DNA of 64,000 nucleotides. It comes from Septoria linicola (Eukaryota > Ascomycota > Dothideomycetes > Mycosphaerellales > Mycosphaerellaceae). The DNA is taken from contig CP099422.1 of the NCBI GenBank assembly GCA_024114885.1, forward strand, positions 930,001-994,000, read 5' to 3'. The notes below the pieces were generated by a model. It was not told the DNA's origin. It was given only the letters and a program-made list of their open reading frames with translations, and searched no databases. The position numbers were made by a program, and so were the translations under genes. The stretch's first letter is position 1; each line of letters opens with the position of its first letter. Of the stretch, positions 28,223 through 39,295 are shown piece by piece.

Positions 28223-28540
28223 GCCTGGAGTATTCCATTGAGCGGAGCGGTCTTGTAAACAGGTGGTCTTTTGAGTGCAACAGCTTCGGCGTGTAGTGGA
28301 GGCTTTATTGACAGACGTATCAGGCTGTGGTGTAGACATTGTACATTAGTTGTTCACATTGTTCACATTGTTCACAACGTTTCGCAGCCTCAAGAGCCAA
28401 CAGTGAAAGCCCATAGTATAGCTCCACCGCCTCTCCACATATACCACAACTAGCGGAGCAGCAGCTTAAAAGAATTGTCGATCCATGCCCATAAGCCTTA
28501 TCCTCCTCACAGCAACTCTGAGTTGAGGAACAAGTACAAA
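28223..28540. other. Intergenic, nothing recognised
   Basis: Contains a short direct repeat, three units of TTGTTCACA near 28350-28375, in the probable 3' region of the HMG-box gene. No gene seen. Confidence 0.4.
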
Positions 28541-28922
28541 ATGGCCGACCCTTGGACACCACATAACATGAACCCCAACCTCACGAACGCCATGTTCCAG
28601 CAAACCGGCATGCCGACCATGGGTCGCAGATACATGGGCTATGGTGCCTCAAGCCCTTCCTCTCTCACATACACTGACTAACACCACATGAACCGCAGGC
28701 GCTTCACCGTTTGGTCCAGGTGGCCCGGTACCTATCCACTCAATGAACTACTTGGGCCAAGGCATGGCTCACCACGGATCGATGAACACGCTTTTTGGTG
28801 CAGGGCAGTATCCGAGTCCGAGATTGCCGTTTCCGTTGGGTATGATGGGTGCTGGTGATCGAGGGCTGGGGAGTGGAGGGCGAGGGGGGAGGGGGAGGGG
28901 AGCCTTGGGGTTGATGTCATAG
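28541..28922 (+). CDS. Small Met/Gly-rich protein with RGG tail, two exons
   Basis: Exons 28541-28643 and 28699-28922 (108 residues). The 55-bp intron ends in a CTAAC branch region and GCAG; the join gives RRYMGYGASPFGPGG in frame. The protein is rich in Met, Gly, Asn and Pro and ends in a cluster of GRGGRGRG, an RGG-type segment that often binds RNA or is arginine-methylated. No domain recognised. The matched phases on both sides of the intron support a real gene. Confidence 0.6.
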
Positions 28923-29267
28923 GATAGTGGCCTTGTTGATATGCAGGAAGTCTTTTTCTGTTCGATATTTGAGCTTCACGCCGTGTTGTGCGCAAACACT
29001 CATGTTCACGACCTCAGATTTTCGAGGCAATTATGTCGTTCCGTTCGACCTCCACGTTGCTTGAGTGATCTTGTGTAGGATCAATCCATAGAATTTTATC
29101 ATTACATGCCGTATCTGTCGCTAATACAGGAACACTCGAGCCTTTGTGGTATCTCAAACAAAACGTGCTCTTCTTGCGCCGCAGCGCTTCCATTCTCCTC
29201 CCTGACCTCAAGCCTGGCAAGGCCTATCGGCTTTCGCATTCTCGCCCATTACATTCTCTTTCTCCTC
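28923..29267. other. Intergenic between convergent genes, nothing recognised
   Basis: Probable overlapping 3' UTR space of the plus-strand RGG-tailed gene and the minus-strand zinc-ribbon gene. Confidence 0.4.
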
Positions 29268-29876
29268 TCACTTGTACTGCGGTTGCCCTTGAGGCTGGTA
29301 TTGCGCAGGTCCTCCGTCTCCTCCAGCTCCTCCGCTCATTGTTGCTTGCCCTTGCCCTCCATAGGGATTTCCAGCGTTCCAGCCCTGATTAGGTCCTCCG
29401 TGCTGTTGCGGCTGTTGATTATTCATTGGCACTCCTCCCTGATCTATCGTCTGCATTTGCTGTTGCACATCGGGGCGGTATTTGATGTCCTGTTTGAAGT
29501 TGCAGATGTGGCATCCAACGGCATGCCATGGTTTGAGGGAGAACGGGATTATCGGAACGAAACAGAACGTGAACCACTCCCTATGCGCAGTAAAGTGTCA
29601 GTTGCATAGCTCTTGGCCATGGTATATGTCGTAGGTCGCATGGGACCTTGATGGTAAGGTTGTTCGGTGCATGTTCGGGGCAGTTGGTAGCTTACCATCG
29701 CTTGACCACTTTCCCAGACCAGTTACCGCAATTTTGGCATTGCACTGTGATGTTCTCGTAGCCCTTGAGCAGGCCACCGAAAGCTGGGCCGATTTGTTAG
29801 CGAGAGCTTCGAAGTTGTCGCGTGGTGCTGCTCCTGGTGACGTACTATGAGTGCCACACGTGAAGATGAAGGCCAT
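29268..29876 (-). CDS. Zinc-ribbon protein (zinc-ribbon 15 type), three exons
   Basis: Exons 29876-29846, 29783-29696, 29580-29268 (143 residues). Donors GTACGT and GTAAGC and acceptors CCAG and ATAG give phases that close exactly. The protein begins MAFIFTCGTHTFGG, continues VQCQNCGNWSG (first CxxC) and WFTFCFVPIIPFS, then VGCHICNF (second CxxC), followed by a Gln/Gly/Asn-rich tail. This order of CxxC, WFTxCFxPxxP and CxxC is typical of a small fungal zinc-ribbon family of unknown function. The hydrophobic central strand could be membrane-associated. Function is unknown. Confidence 0.75.
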
Positions 29877-30377
29877 GTTGTGAGAGGATAATCAGGTGGC
29901 GCGTATTATGGCGTAATATCCCGTTCTGTTGCTGATGTTCAACGGTAATCGTGATGTCGAGAAGGAGTGACTGCAGTCAGTTTGTGATGTCGAGCGAGTT
30001 GGCAAGATTGCGCGGCGAAAGAAGCTTGGAATCTCGGCGGCGTCGCAAAGTTGTGAGGCTGAGAGAGCAGCGGTAATAGCCGGGCCACGCTTGAAGTCGA
30101 TCTGGGGTAACAATCACATGGGTACATACAATAATGCCTGTTGATGGCTGCATATCGAGACAAGACTGTGATCAGAGACTAGGCGGAGTATCGCAAGCTA
30201 CCCAACATTCAGGTAACTCGAGGTTTAGCATGAGCGTAGAAAGGAGCGAATTGTGTAAAGGCGAGAGAACATTTAGCCACGCCAAGCGATTTCTCAATGT
30301 ACCATCATCTGCATAGAACGAAACCGCTGAAGCGCGTCGAGATATCCCACAGCCTGACTGCCACACTAACTGCGCCT
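29877..30377. other. Intergenic, nothing recognised
   Basis: Promoter side of the zinc-ribbon gene and 3' side of the LC8 gene. No coding pattern seen. Confidence 0.4.
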
Positions 30378-31021
30378 TTACTGGGTTTTGAACAGCAGGA
30401 TCGCGCAGTGTCCGAGGTAGAAGTAGATGAAATGCTTCGTCTCTGTTCACGAGTCAGTGCATGAATTTAAGCGGGGCATTGTTGGGCTGCCAGAAAGGAG
30501 CGAAATCGGCAGCACTTACCGTGGGTGACGAAAGAACCAAAGTTCCTGCCCACAATGCAATGCCATGTTGCACCTTTGCGCTCGTCGAACTGAGTTGTGC
30601 GTTAGATCTCGTGTTGGCTATAGGTCGGGCATGGCCAGAACGTACAGTGCGCTTGATATGCTGAGCGATTTCCTGCCGAAATGTCAGCATTGAACTCGAA
30701 GGCGAGACTCACACTCTTTCGCCTTACCTTCTCGATGCTGTACTTGTTCATGGCTTCTTGGGCTAACGCGACTGTCAGCTTCTGGCATGTCTGCGGACTG
30801 TGAGTGCCACATACAAACTTCAATGGCCTCTTGTTGCATGTCCTCGTTCTTGAAAAGGCATATCAGCATCACAGCACAAGTCTTGCACCCGAACAGTTAC
30901 CATACCATGTCGACAGACTTAATCTGAGCTGCTCTCACAATTAGCTATGCATTCCATATTACACTGCATTGGCGCAAATCTTGCCTTCCAGCTTCTCGTC
31001 ATGGTGCTTCTCGTCCGCCAT
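30378..31021 (-). CDS. Dynein light chain LC8 (DYNLL type), seven exons
   Basis: Hub adaptor and dynein subunit that dimerises and binds short linear motifs. Minus-strand exons: 31021-30965, 30923-30906, 30848-30815, 30762-30728, 30672-30646, 30589-30520, 30442-30378, together 306 bases and 101 residues. Four exons are only 18, 34, 35 and 27 bases long, so continuous frames miss the gene entirely. Spliced, it carries the LC8 signature: EDMQQEAIEV, QEAMNKYSIEKEIAQHIK, FDERKGATWHC, IVGRNFGSFVTHETKHFI and YFYLGHCAILLFKTQ. Every join restores phase. The 34-base exon uses an AAG acceptor and the first intron is only 41 bp, the two weakest points. It is divergent from MRD1. Confidence 0.93.
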
Positions 31022-31285
31022 ATTGTCGGTCAGTTTCGCGCGTCTTGCTGGAATGTGTATGGATATGTAGAGGTTAATCTGCCAAATGAGTGTGTAGCAG
31101 GATGGTTTCGCTTGCGTCTGAAGTTCGTGACGCCGTGAAGGCTGGGACGCGATGTGCGAGGAAGCGAAGTTCGTCGGCACGGACCGCCAAGCGCGAAGAG
31201 TTTCCTTCCTTCTTCCTGGTCTCGAAAAGATTCTGCTCTCTCTTCTCGACTCCAGACATCCCATCTACTCACCGCTTTTCTCACG
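31022..31285. promoter_or_regulatory. 264-bp bidirectional promoter between LC8 and MRD1
   Basis: The two start codons face away from each other across 264 bp, so the two genes must share or abut promoter elements here. No TATA box is obvious. Confidence 0.55.
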
Positions 31286-33961
31286 ATGGCTTCGTCGCGC
31301 ATATTTGTAAAAGGTCTGCCGCCGACCTTTGACGAGGCCCAATTTCGGAAGCACTTTGGTCAGAAAGGCCAGGTCACCGACGCAAAGATCTTCCCCAATC
31401 GTCGCATCGGCTATGTTGGCTTCAAGACCAGCGAGGATGCCGAGAAGGCGGTTAAGTACTTCAACAAGACTTTCATTCGCATGTCTCGTATCGGTGTAGA
31501 GATCGCCAGGCCTATCGATGAAAGTCCTGTTTCCAGGCGAAATCCCACAGCTAAGGTTACAGGTGCTAACGAGCAGCCAGTTGCCGAGGACAACAAGTTG
31601 AAGCGCAAGCGGGACAGCGGAAGCAAGAAGCGATACGAGGCGACTCAAGACGATCCTAAGTTGAAGGAGTTTCTAGAGTCATACAAGTCGAGAGCGGATA
31701 AGAAAGCCCTTGAGATTGAGCCTGCAGTGCAGCCAGTAAATGAGGATACAGCAGGGCTTGTCGAGGCTGGCGAGAGCGACGACGAGTACGAACAAGTCCC
31801 GAAGAAGACCAAACGCACAAAGTCCGATTCGAAAACAAGCGAAGATGATGCTCCCATGGTAGACGCTCCGGTGGAGGTGGTTGTGGCAGAGTCTGCTGAG
31901 GACAATCCAGCAACACATGGTCAGCAAGATGAGGCTGCAGATAAACAGCCCATGACGGACGCGGACTGGGCACGCTCTAGGACGAGTCGACTGCTTGGTC
32001 TGTTGGACGATGACGAGGATGATGTTACCCCTGCAAGACAGATCGAGTCGGCATCTGAAGCGGAAGAAGTGTCACCAGAGACACAGCCTGAAAAGCACAC
32101 GACTGTTCCACCGCAAGCTGCCACGTCGATACCCACGCCTCCTGCCGAAGAACAAGACGAAGGGGTGGCTGACAAGGACATCGAAGCAGTCCGATCAACA
32201 ATGCGCCTCTTCGTACGCAACCTACCGTTCGACGTGAAGTATGAAGATCTCGAGGCCGAGTTCTCGCCCTTTGGCAATCTTGAACAGGTACGTGCTTCTC
32301 GTTCATTCCTCCCTTGTTACCTGATGATCTCCTGATAGGGACAGCTTATGCTTCGGCACATGCTTAGACCAAAAGAGGACTGTATTTTAGTAGATGCTTC
32401 GTCAATTCTGACAAACAACGAATCCCCGCTCATGCCACTGCACATTTTCAGTTGTGGTACATTGCTGACTTAGCCTCCGCAGATCCACATACCCCTGGAC
32501 AAAACGTCAGGTTCGTCGAAGGGCTTTGCTTATGTTCAGTACACAGATCCAGACTCCGCTGAGAAGGCACTGGTTGATCGAGATGGGCGCACTTTCCAAG
32601 GAAGATTGATTCATATCCTGCCTGCGACGGCTAAGAGGGAGAAAAAGATCGATGACTTCGAGCTGGCCAAGCTACCGCTCAAGAAGCAGCAGGAGATCAA
32701 GCGCAAACGAGAAGCTGCCAACACAGTGTTCAACTGGAATGCGTTATACATGAACCAGGACGCTGTTATATCTAGCGTAGCTAGCCGACTTGGTCTGGCC
32801 AAATCTGAAGTTTTGGATCCCACCTCGAGTGATGCCGCTGTCAAGCAGGCACATGCAGAAACACACATCATTCAAGAAACAAAGTCCTACTTCCGACAAC
32901 AGGGTGTGGATCTAGACTCTTTCAAGAAGAGTGCACGTGGTGACACTGCCATCTTGATCAAGAACATTCCATCAGACTGCAGCCGAGATGAGCTCAAGCG
33001 ACTCTTCGATGAGCAAGGGGACGTCAAGCGATTCCTCATGCCACCAGCTGGCACAATAGCAATTGTGGAGTATAGCAACGCAGCACAGTGCAAGGTCGCC
33101 TTTGGTACGCTGGCATACCGAAGAGTCAAGTCGTCAGTGCTTTTCTTGGAGAAGGCTCCAAAGGACGTTTTCTCTGCCAAGCCAATTGATGATCCGACCG
33201 CACAGCCCATCACTGAAGGAGTGAACAAGCTCTCTACGTCAGAGCTGAAGGACAGTACCGTTGCGGACACTGCTGGCTCTGCGACGTTGTTTGTGCGCAA
33301 TCTCAACTTCAGTACTACAACGGCTCTCTTGACGGAGACTTTCAGATCGCTTGCCGGCTTCTTAAATGCTCGTGTGAAGATGCGGACAGATCCAAAGCGC
33401 GGAGAGCTCAGCATGGGCTTCGGTTTCCTGGAATTCAGAACGCCCAAGGAAGCTCAAGCCGCGCTTCAGGTTATGGATGGCTACAGCTTGGAGGGGCATA
33501 AACTCCAAATCCGCGCATCACACAGGGGTGAAGACGCAGCTGAGAAGCGCAAGAAGGCTGACAAGGCTAAGAAGGCTGCAACAACCAAGGTCATCATCAA
33601 GAACTTGCCTTTCGAGGCTACTAAGAAGGACGTCCGTTCATTATTCGGTGAGTATGGCCAGCTCCGCAGTGTTCGTGTGCCGAAGAAGATGGATCGTGGA
33701 GCCAGAGGTTTCGCTTTCGCAGATTTCACTACTGTCAAGGAGGCACAAAGCGCCATGGATGCTCTGAAGGATACTCACTTGCTCGGTCGTCGCCTTGTGT
33801 TGGACTTCGCTGCGGAAGATCCAGAAGATGCAGAGGCTGAGATCGAGAAGATGCAACAAAAGGTCGGAGCGCAGGCCAACAAGGTCGCTCTGCAGAAGTT
33901 GGCGGAAGGTGGCAAGCGCAAGAAGTTCACCACACAGCAGGATGCTGATGAAGACGCTTGA
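31286..33961 (+). CDS. MRD1: Multiple RNA-binding-domain protein Mrd1
   Basis: Nucleolar factor needed for 18S rRNA processing in the SSU processome. Exons 31286-32287 and 32483-33961 (826 residues); the intron is 195 bp, long for this region, with GTACGT and CCGCAG. Five RRMs are visible: RRM1 at the start (RIFVKGLPPTF), RRM2 split by the intron (RLFVRNLPFDV, then GFAYVQY), RRM3 (AILIKNIPSDC), RRM4 (TLFVRNLNFST, then GFGFLEF) and RRM5 (KVIIKNLPFEA, then GFAFADF). Between RRM1 and RRM2 lies a long acidic region; between RRM2 and RRM3 is the conserved basic segment LKKQQEIKRKREAANTVFNW. Length and domain order match fungal Mrd1. Confidence 0.95.
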
Positions 33962-34888
33962 TGGCTGTGCAATATGATCCAATCAACTGCTAGCTGAGCT
34001 ATTCAAAAGATCTGGACTTGAAGCCGCGAAGGACTCTGCTTGATTGATATATCGGACAAGGCCGTTCGGCGCAAGGCGTGACATCGCCGACAGGCGCAAA
34101 CGAGTCACGTGTCTATGAGCCTATATTGTACAACATCGCCCTTGCATCGCTGATGCGAGCTCTTCTGCAACCTTAGGCTACCGAGATGCAGTGCTTAAGT
34201 GCTTGCAGGATGTGACGACCACCTCGAATAGTCGAGCCGAACGTTGTCCGGAAACATCAGCTATCTATCTCCACGACGCGGGTCAAGACAATCAATATCG
34301 CATTCCGCTCACCACGCTGCATGTCTTACTTGGAGATTGCCACTCCGCCAAGCCAGTCAACATCCCTCTCTCGATCGCGCTCCTGCCAGGCGACGTAACG
34401 CCACCTGCAATGCCCTTGCACTCCACTTTGATGAGACCGCCTGGCCGGTCTGTGCAAACTCACTGCTCAAGCTGGTTGTTTCTGGTCGTGCAATCGGTAC
34501 AGTAACCGACCCACCTTTGCACGCATGAGCAGAGGAAGTGACCGAGATTGCCTGCGCTGCTCCTGGGTTCATGTTGGAGACACAAGGCTAAGTCAGCGGC
34601 ACCCTTTGCAGTTCAGACTGTAGCCTGTATATACTGTCCTGAACATGACGATGACCTACGACTCTCCCCTTCTACTCACAGTACGAGCTCACACTCTTTA
34701 GTAATACCTCTCAAGGTCACAACTCACCACAGTCATTCCTTCACAGCTACTGGCATTCTTTTCTTCGGGTCGCATATCTCAATTGTTCGAGACGAATCAC
34801 GGCCTGGCCGGCTACGAGTTCCCCTAGACGTTCTTCGCGGACAGCATTCTTGTCCTGCGTGCCTCTCCCAACTCGTAAGGAGCGGCAC
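33962..34888. other. 0.93-kb intergenic region, promoter of the TEA-factor gene
   Basis: No gene recognised. Long upstream regions are usual for fungal developmental regulators. Confidence 0.45.
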
Positions 34889-37343
34889 ATGTCATCGACT
34901 ATGACACTGCTCCAGCCTACGCCAATTGTTCCCTCGAATGCTCCGCCGCGCTCAGACGATGTCAGCGGTCGATCGTCTCGTGTGCTCCAGGAGCATTCGG
35001 GTAATCGACAACAGGACTACTATGGCACTTCACTAGAGCAGAAGTATCCTTCTTCATATCTTTCAGAGAATTCTTATCCAGCGTACCACGTCCCGCGACC
35101 AGCATTCATAAGCAATCAGACACTAAGGCAACATAATCATCTACGACAACACCCACACAGTCGTCTCCATCATGGCCACAGAGATCCTCAGCAGCTTAGA
35201 AAGGAAGCACGATATCTCTTCCACCGCTTTCGGTCGTCCGATGGATACATGAAGTACCGAAATCGGCAGCAGAAGGACGACAAAAATGCTGAGCAAAAGT
35301 GGCCAGACAGATTGGAATACACGTTCTTTGAAGGTAGGCACATCAGTACACTGCCTCACTCGAGCTCGCTTACTCATAAGACTAGCCCTTGTCAACTGGC
35401 CACCCATGGGTCGACGCAAGCTTCCACACAAGGACAAGCAGAGAGGCCGCAATGAGCTAATAGCTGATTACATTGAGGAGAAGACTGGCGAGTCGCGAAC
35501 TCGCAAGCAAGTGTCCAGTCACATCCAGGTGCTCAAACCTTTCGTCGAAAGCGACCCGCACATCATGCGGTACTTGTCCAAGGACGATCTGAGTGGCCCT
35601 GGTCATACTCAACGATACTTCACCCAGGGACATGGATACTACGCGGTCGGCGGTCGCAGAGCATCTCAGTATCCTGCTCACGCGCCTGCATATACCACAA
35701 AGGAGGCAATGCCATCTGACCACGAGACCAACCTGTACCATACTGTATCAAGTGTCAAAAAGCACCTGTCTGTGTTCCAGCTAACGTCTTTCGAGATGTT
35801 CGTACAGTGCAGAGACCTGAGTTCAGAGGAGAATCCTTTGCACATGTACACCAGGAACATCAAAAATCCCCTGCTGTCAGAACTACGACCAACTTGGGAC
35901 GAGTTCAATGCGGACTTTCCATTGCTGGCAGCTATGCATGCTGCACGTCCGATCGACTGCAATGTCCTGTTCGCCGATGTATCTATCGCTTTCTCGGACC
36001 GAAGCTGGAAGGACAAGACAGGGATCGAGCTTGGAATCAGCCTGACCTGTTCGTCGAAATACCTACCTCAAGATGCTCAGGTCTTTTGCTGCAACAGGTT
36101 TTATCGCAACGGAGAGCTGGTGAAGGGTCATGGCGGCACCGATCACGTTCCTCTCGATGTGGTCTCAGCCGATCGTACCTCTCTGGACACCCAGCTGAAG
36201 TTTGGCTCAACATTCTGGGCGAGGACACTAGCATATCTTGCCACCAAGCTGAAAGCCACGGAAGCACAAATCGCTGAGGGACATGATCCATTGGCCGATG
36301 TCAACCAGTACCTGAGTGATACCACAGCTTGCCAAGAGATTGTGATCAAGATGCCTGACAATACAGCCGAAAGACTGTTGATCATTTACTGGAAATTTTG
36401 CAGAAGCACGGCCGAGCCGAACAAATACGGCAAGAGAGAGGGCGTAGCGTATTGGCGGCCGATCAAGCTTCCATCGCCGGCACCTGTCGAAGCATCGCGC
36501 AGCCCATACAAAGCCAACGCATGTGCCGAGCCGAAGAGTGGGAGAGTCGACAGCGTGTTTGACTACAATCCGCAAGCATATGGTGGCGATGCGTATACTA
36601 CCACGCAGCCTGCCGCACTCCAATCACCATTCGAATACGACAACTCTTCTGGTCCGGAAAGCACTCTCAATTCAGCTACCTGGGCGACATCTGCATCGTA
36701 CGATATGCCTGACGGATCCATGACCGGCCCTCAATCAGCCATTGACATCTTCTCCCCAAGCGCCGACAACAGTTTCGACTTCTCCGGTGGCAACATCAAC
36801 ATCTCCTATGACAACATGGACCTCAGCACCTTCGACGCCGCTGCATTCGACTTCAGCACAAGCGCCGACTTCGTCACTGACCCTACTTTGGAGCAGTATG
36901 CCTCCCAAAGCTTCACCCAGCAGGACTTCGACACACAGTGGTACGATAACTTTGGTGGCGAGACTCATCAGCAAACGCAAGCACCGCTAGCGCCCATGAC
37001 TGCTGGCTCTGCTTCTGAGGAGATCTCGCATGATGGTGGCGAGCAGCAGCATCATTATGACTTCGGCATTCCGGCAGTGACCTGTGACACCACAAATTCA
37101 CAACTTGCAGAGGCGATACCTGCATACGATGACTACACTAGCGCTGCGTACAATCACGATCAGCAGTACGGCCAAGATTATGGTCTCTCGCCGCATGAAG
37201 CCCAAGCGTACGGTGGTGCTGGGCAGGAAGTTGTCGTCAAAGTGGAGAGCGATGCACCGGCTTATATCGCGAGTGAAGTCCCGCTGGAGAGGGCTGGGAG
37301 TCAGGGATATGATGAACAGGAGCAGCGGTATCATACTCAATGA
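34889..37343 (+). CDS. TEA/ATTS-domain transcription factor (AbaA/Tec1 type)
   Basis: Exons 34889-35333 and 35386-37343 (800 residues). The 52-bp intron (GTAGGC to CTAG) falls inside the TEA domain, and the join gives EYTFFEALVNWPPMGRRK. The DNA-binding domain covers about residues 138-210: helix 1 WPDRLEYTFFEALVNWP, then GRNELIADYIEEKTG and the recognition helix TRKQVSSHIQVLK. Upstream is a His/Gln/Arg-rich region. The C-terminal half is Asp/Ser/Gln/Tyr-rich with several DFS and DNMD runs and probably activates transcription. AbaA controls conidiophore development and Tec1 filamentation; which role applies here cannot be told. ATG 34889 is the first ATG in frame. Confidence 0.9.
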
Positions 37344-38134
37344 TGAGATGTAGAGATGATGGAGAGTGATAAGCATTCTAATGACTATGCATGTGATAGT
37401 GCACGATAAAGATAATGGATAATGAGATCTACGTTGATCAATCTGAGAGGACAGAAGACAGATGATCAATGTGTGCGTGATTTTACCTCAATGGTTCTCA
37501 TTGGTGATGACTCTATGCTGCGACGACGTGATTGTTCCCAAAGTTTGGAAGCTGCGTTGTCATTCGTGACATCTTGCCCCTGGCTGGAGTCCACAAAACA
37601 GGACTGAATTGCACAAATGCTGATGAATACCTTGCAACAACAACGCCACTCGCATTGACGCTCGTTTGGATGCATGACGAGCTAATGTACCTGCCTTGCC
37701 ATCTGGTGTAGCACAGCGAGGCGGACGCGAGTGTTTGCATTCCATTGAATGCTCCAGATCCAGCTGGGCGGGAGAGGTGACTTTGTGGCGTGGCAACATT
37801 TGCCGTTCGAGGGAGGAAGACGTGTCTGTCGTGAGTCAGCTCGTTCAGCTGCTAGAGGGCCGTGCGAGTTGAGGGGTAAATAAAAGAGCAAAAAGCTCTA
37901 CCAACAAGACAAGTTGGGTCAAGTAATGAAAGAATTATCTTCCAAGGACTAACTGGGAGCCTGCGCCCACTTGTCTTTTGCCCATCGCTTCCATTTTGAT
38001 ATCGTATAGCAAATCGCGTGGTCTTGTGTTGGAACCTCGTGTGTCGCAATCAAAACTTTTTGCTTTTGTGCTGGAGTTGTGTTGCTGCAAAGGTGGTCTT
38101 GGTCCGTGCGCCAGTCGTAGCGGTCTACGGCTCC

Positions 38135-38535
38135 AGATTTCAACACGTTCTGAGCCAGCAGAGCTCACCATAGGCAGGAGACCCAGTAGCATTTGGAAGC
38201 GAAGCAGCAAAGGGTGTGTTCTCCCGAGATTGACACTCTCTGAGCTACCAGAGCTCCCAACAGGCGAGAAATCAAGCAGCGTCTGAATTTGAAGCAGTAG
38301 ACGGTGTGCTCTCCAGAATTTGACACTCTCTGCGCCACCGGAACTCACGACAGGCTGAAAACCGAGTAGGCTGGCGAGCGAAGCAGTACACCGTATGCTC
38401 TCCAGATTTTGATAGTCTCTAGGCCAGGTCTCAACAGTACACAGTGTGCTCTCCAGATATCGACACTTTCCAAGCAATCGGAGCTCACAACGGGCGAGGA
38501 ATCGAGTGGCGGCTAAATGCGAAGCAGTAATTGGT
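38135..38535. repeat. Degenerate ~90-bp tandem repeat, about 4.5 copies
   Basis: Copies begin near 38135, 38227, 38316, 38405 (shortened) and 38456. Shared elements are TTGACACTCTCTG, CCAGAGCTC, CAGGCGAGAA, GAAGCAGTA and GTGTGCTCTCCAGA. A further diverged copy lies at about 38935-39000. The period is close to 90 bp, so a minus-strand frame stays in register across copies and encodes a roughly 30-residue repeat (ESVxxxRxHxLLLxxQ). Confidence 0.75.
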
Positions 38536-38559
38536 AGTCCGGGTGTGATTGGATCGCAT

Positions 38560-38869
38560 GAGTGACACGTTCCGTTTTTCGGGCCAAATTTGGAGACATC
38601 TCTCCGATAGCAGTCTTGCTCCAAGCTCACGAGCATCACGACAGCTTGGAAGCCGAATCCTGCTGAAAACAGAGATGGCTTGGTTGATTCACTAGGATGA
38701 GTTTGAGTCTAAGGGAGTTTAATCAACACGAGTAACACGTTCCCTTTTCAAGGCGAAGAGTCGAGACACTTCTCTGACGGCAGTCGTGCTCCAAGCTCGC
38801 GAGCATCATGACAGCCTGGAGAATGCATCGAGCTGAAAACAGAGATGGCCTGGTCGACTCAATAGCATG
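38560..38869. repeat. Two ~140-bp direct repeats 170 bp apart
   Basis: The block 38560-38699 recurs at 38730-38869. Both start GAGTRACACGTTCC and contain GCTCCAAGCTC, CGAGCATCA and GCTGAAAACAGAGATGGC. They lie directly after the 90-bp array and before its last diverged copy, making a composite repeat field. Confidence 0.75.
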
Positions 38870-39295
38870 TGCCACATTGGCAGGGGAAATTCGCTCTCAA
38901 GGTAGTCGGCTCACTTGTGGAAAGACACGACTCTCTCGAGATTCAGACGAGCTCCGTGCCACCAGAGCTTATGACCGTCGAGGAATTGAGCAGAGCCTGT
39001 TGTCGAGAGACAAATGAACATATGCATGTAATAGGACGGATATGCAGGCGTGAAGAAGCGCAAGTGAAGTCGGCGCGTGTTTCGCGTTGGCAAGGATGTC
39101 GTTTCCCTGGAAGGAGCCGAAGAAAGTAAAACGGTCGTGGCGATCTGCAGCCAGCATCAACGGCAAGCGCGACGTTTGATTGGACGAGGCTAATTACAGA
39201 CTCGTTCCCAGGAGAGCAACCAGAGCAACATCTTCACCACCGCCGACCACACCACACCACCCTTCACGTCGCCCACGGCGCGACATTCGACCATC

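Larger units (their letters stand above)
37344..39295. other. 1.95-kb gene-poor region with minisatellites
   Basis: No plus-strand gene recognised. Holds two families of degenerate direct repeats (listed separately) and a minus-strand open frame through them. Confidence 0.5.
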
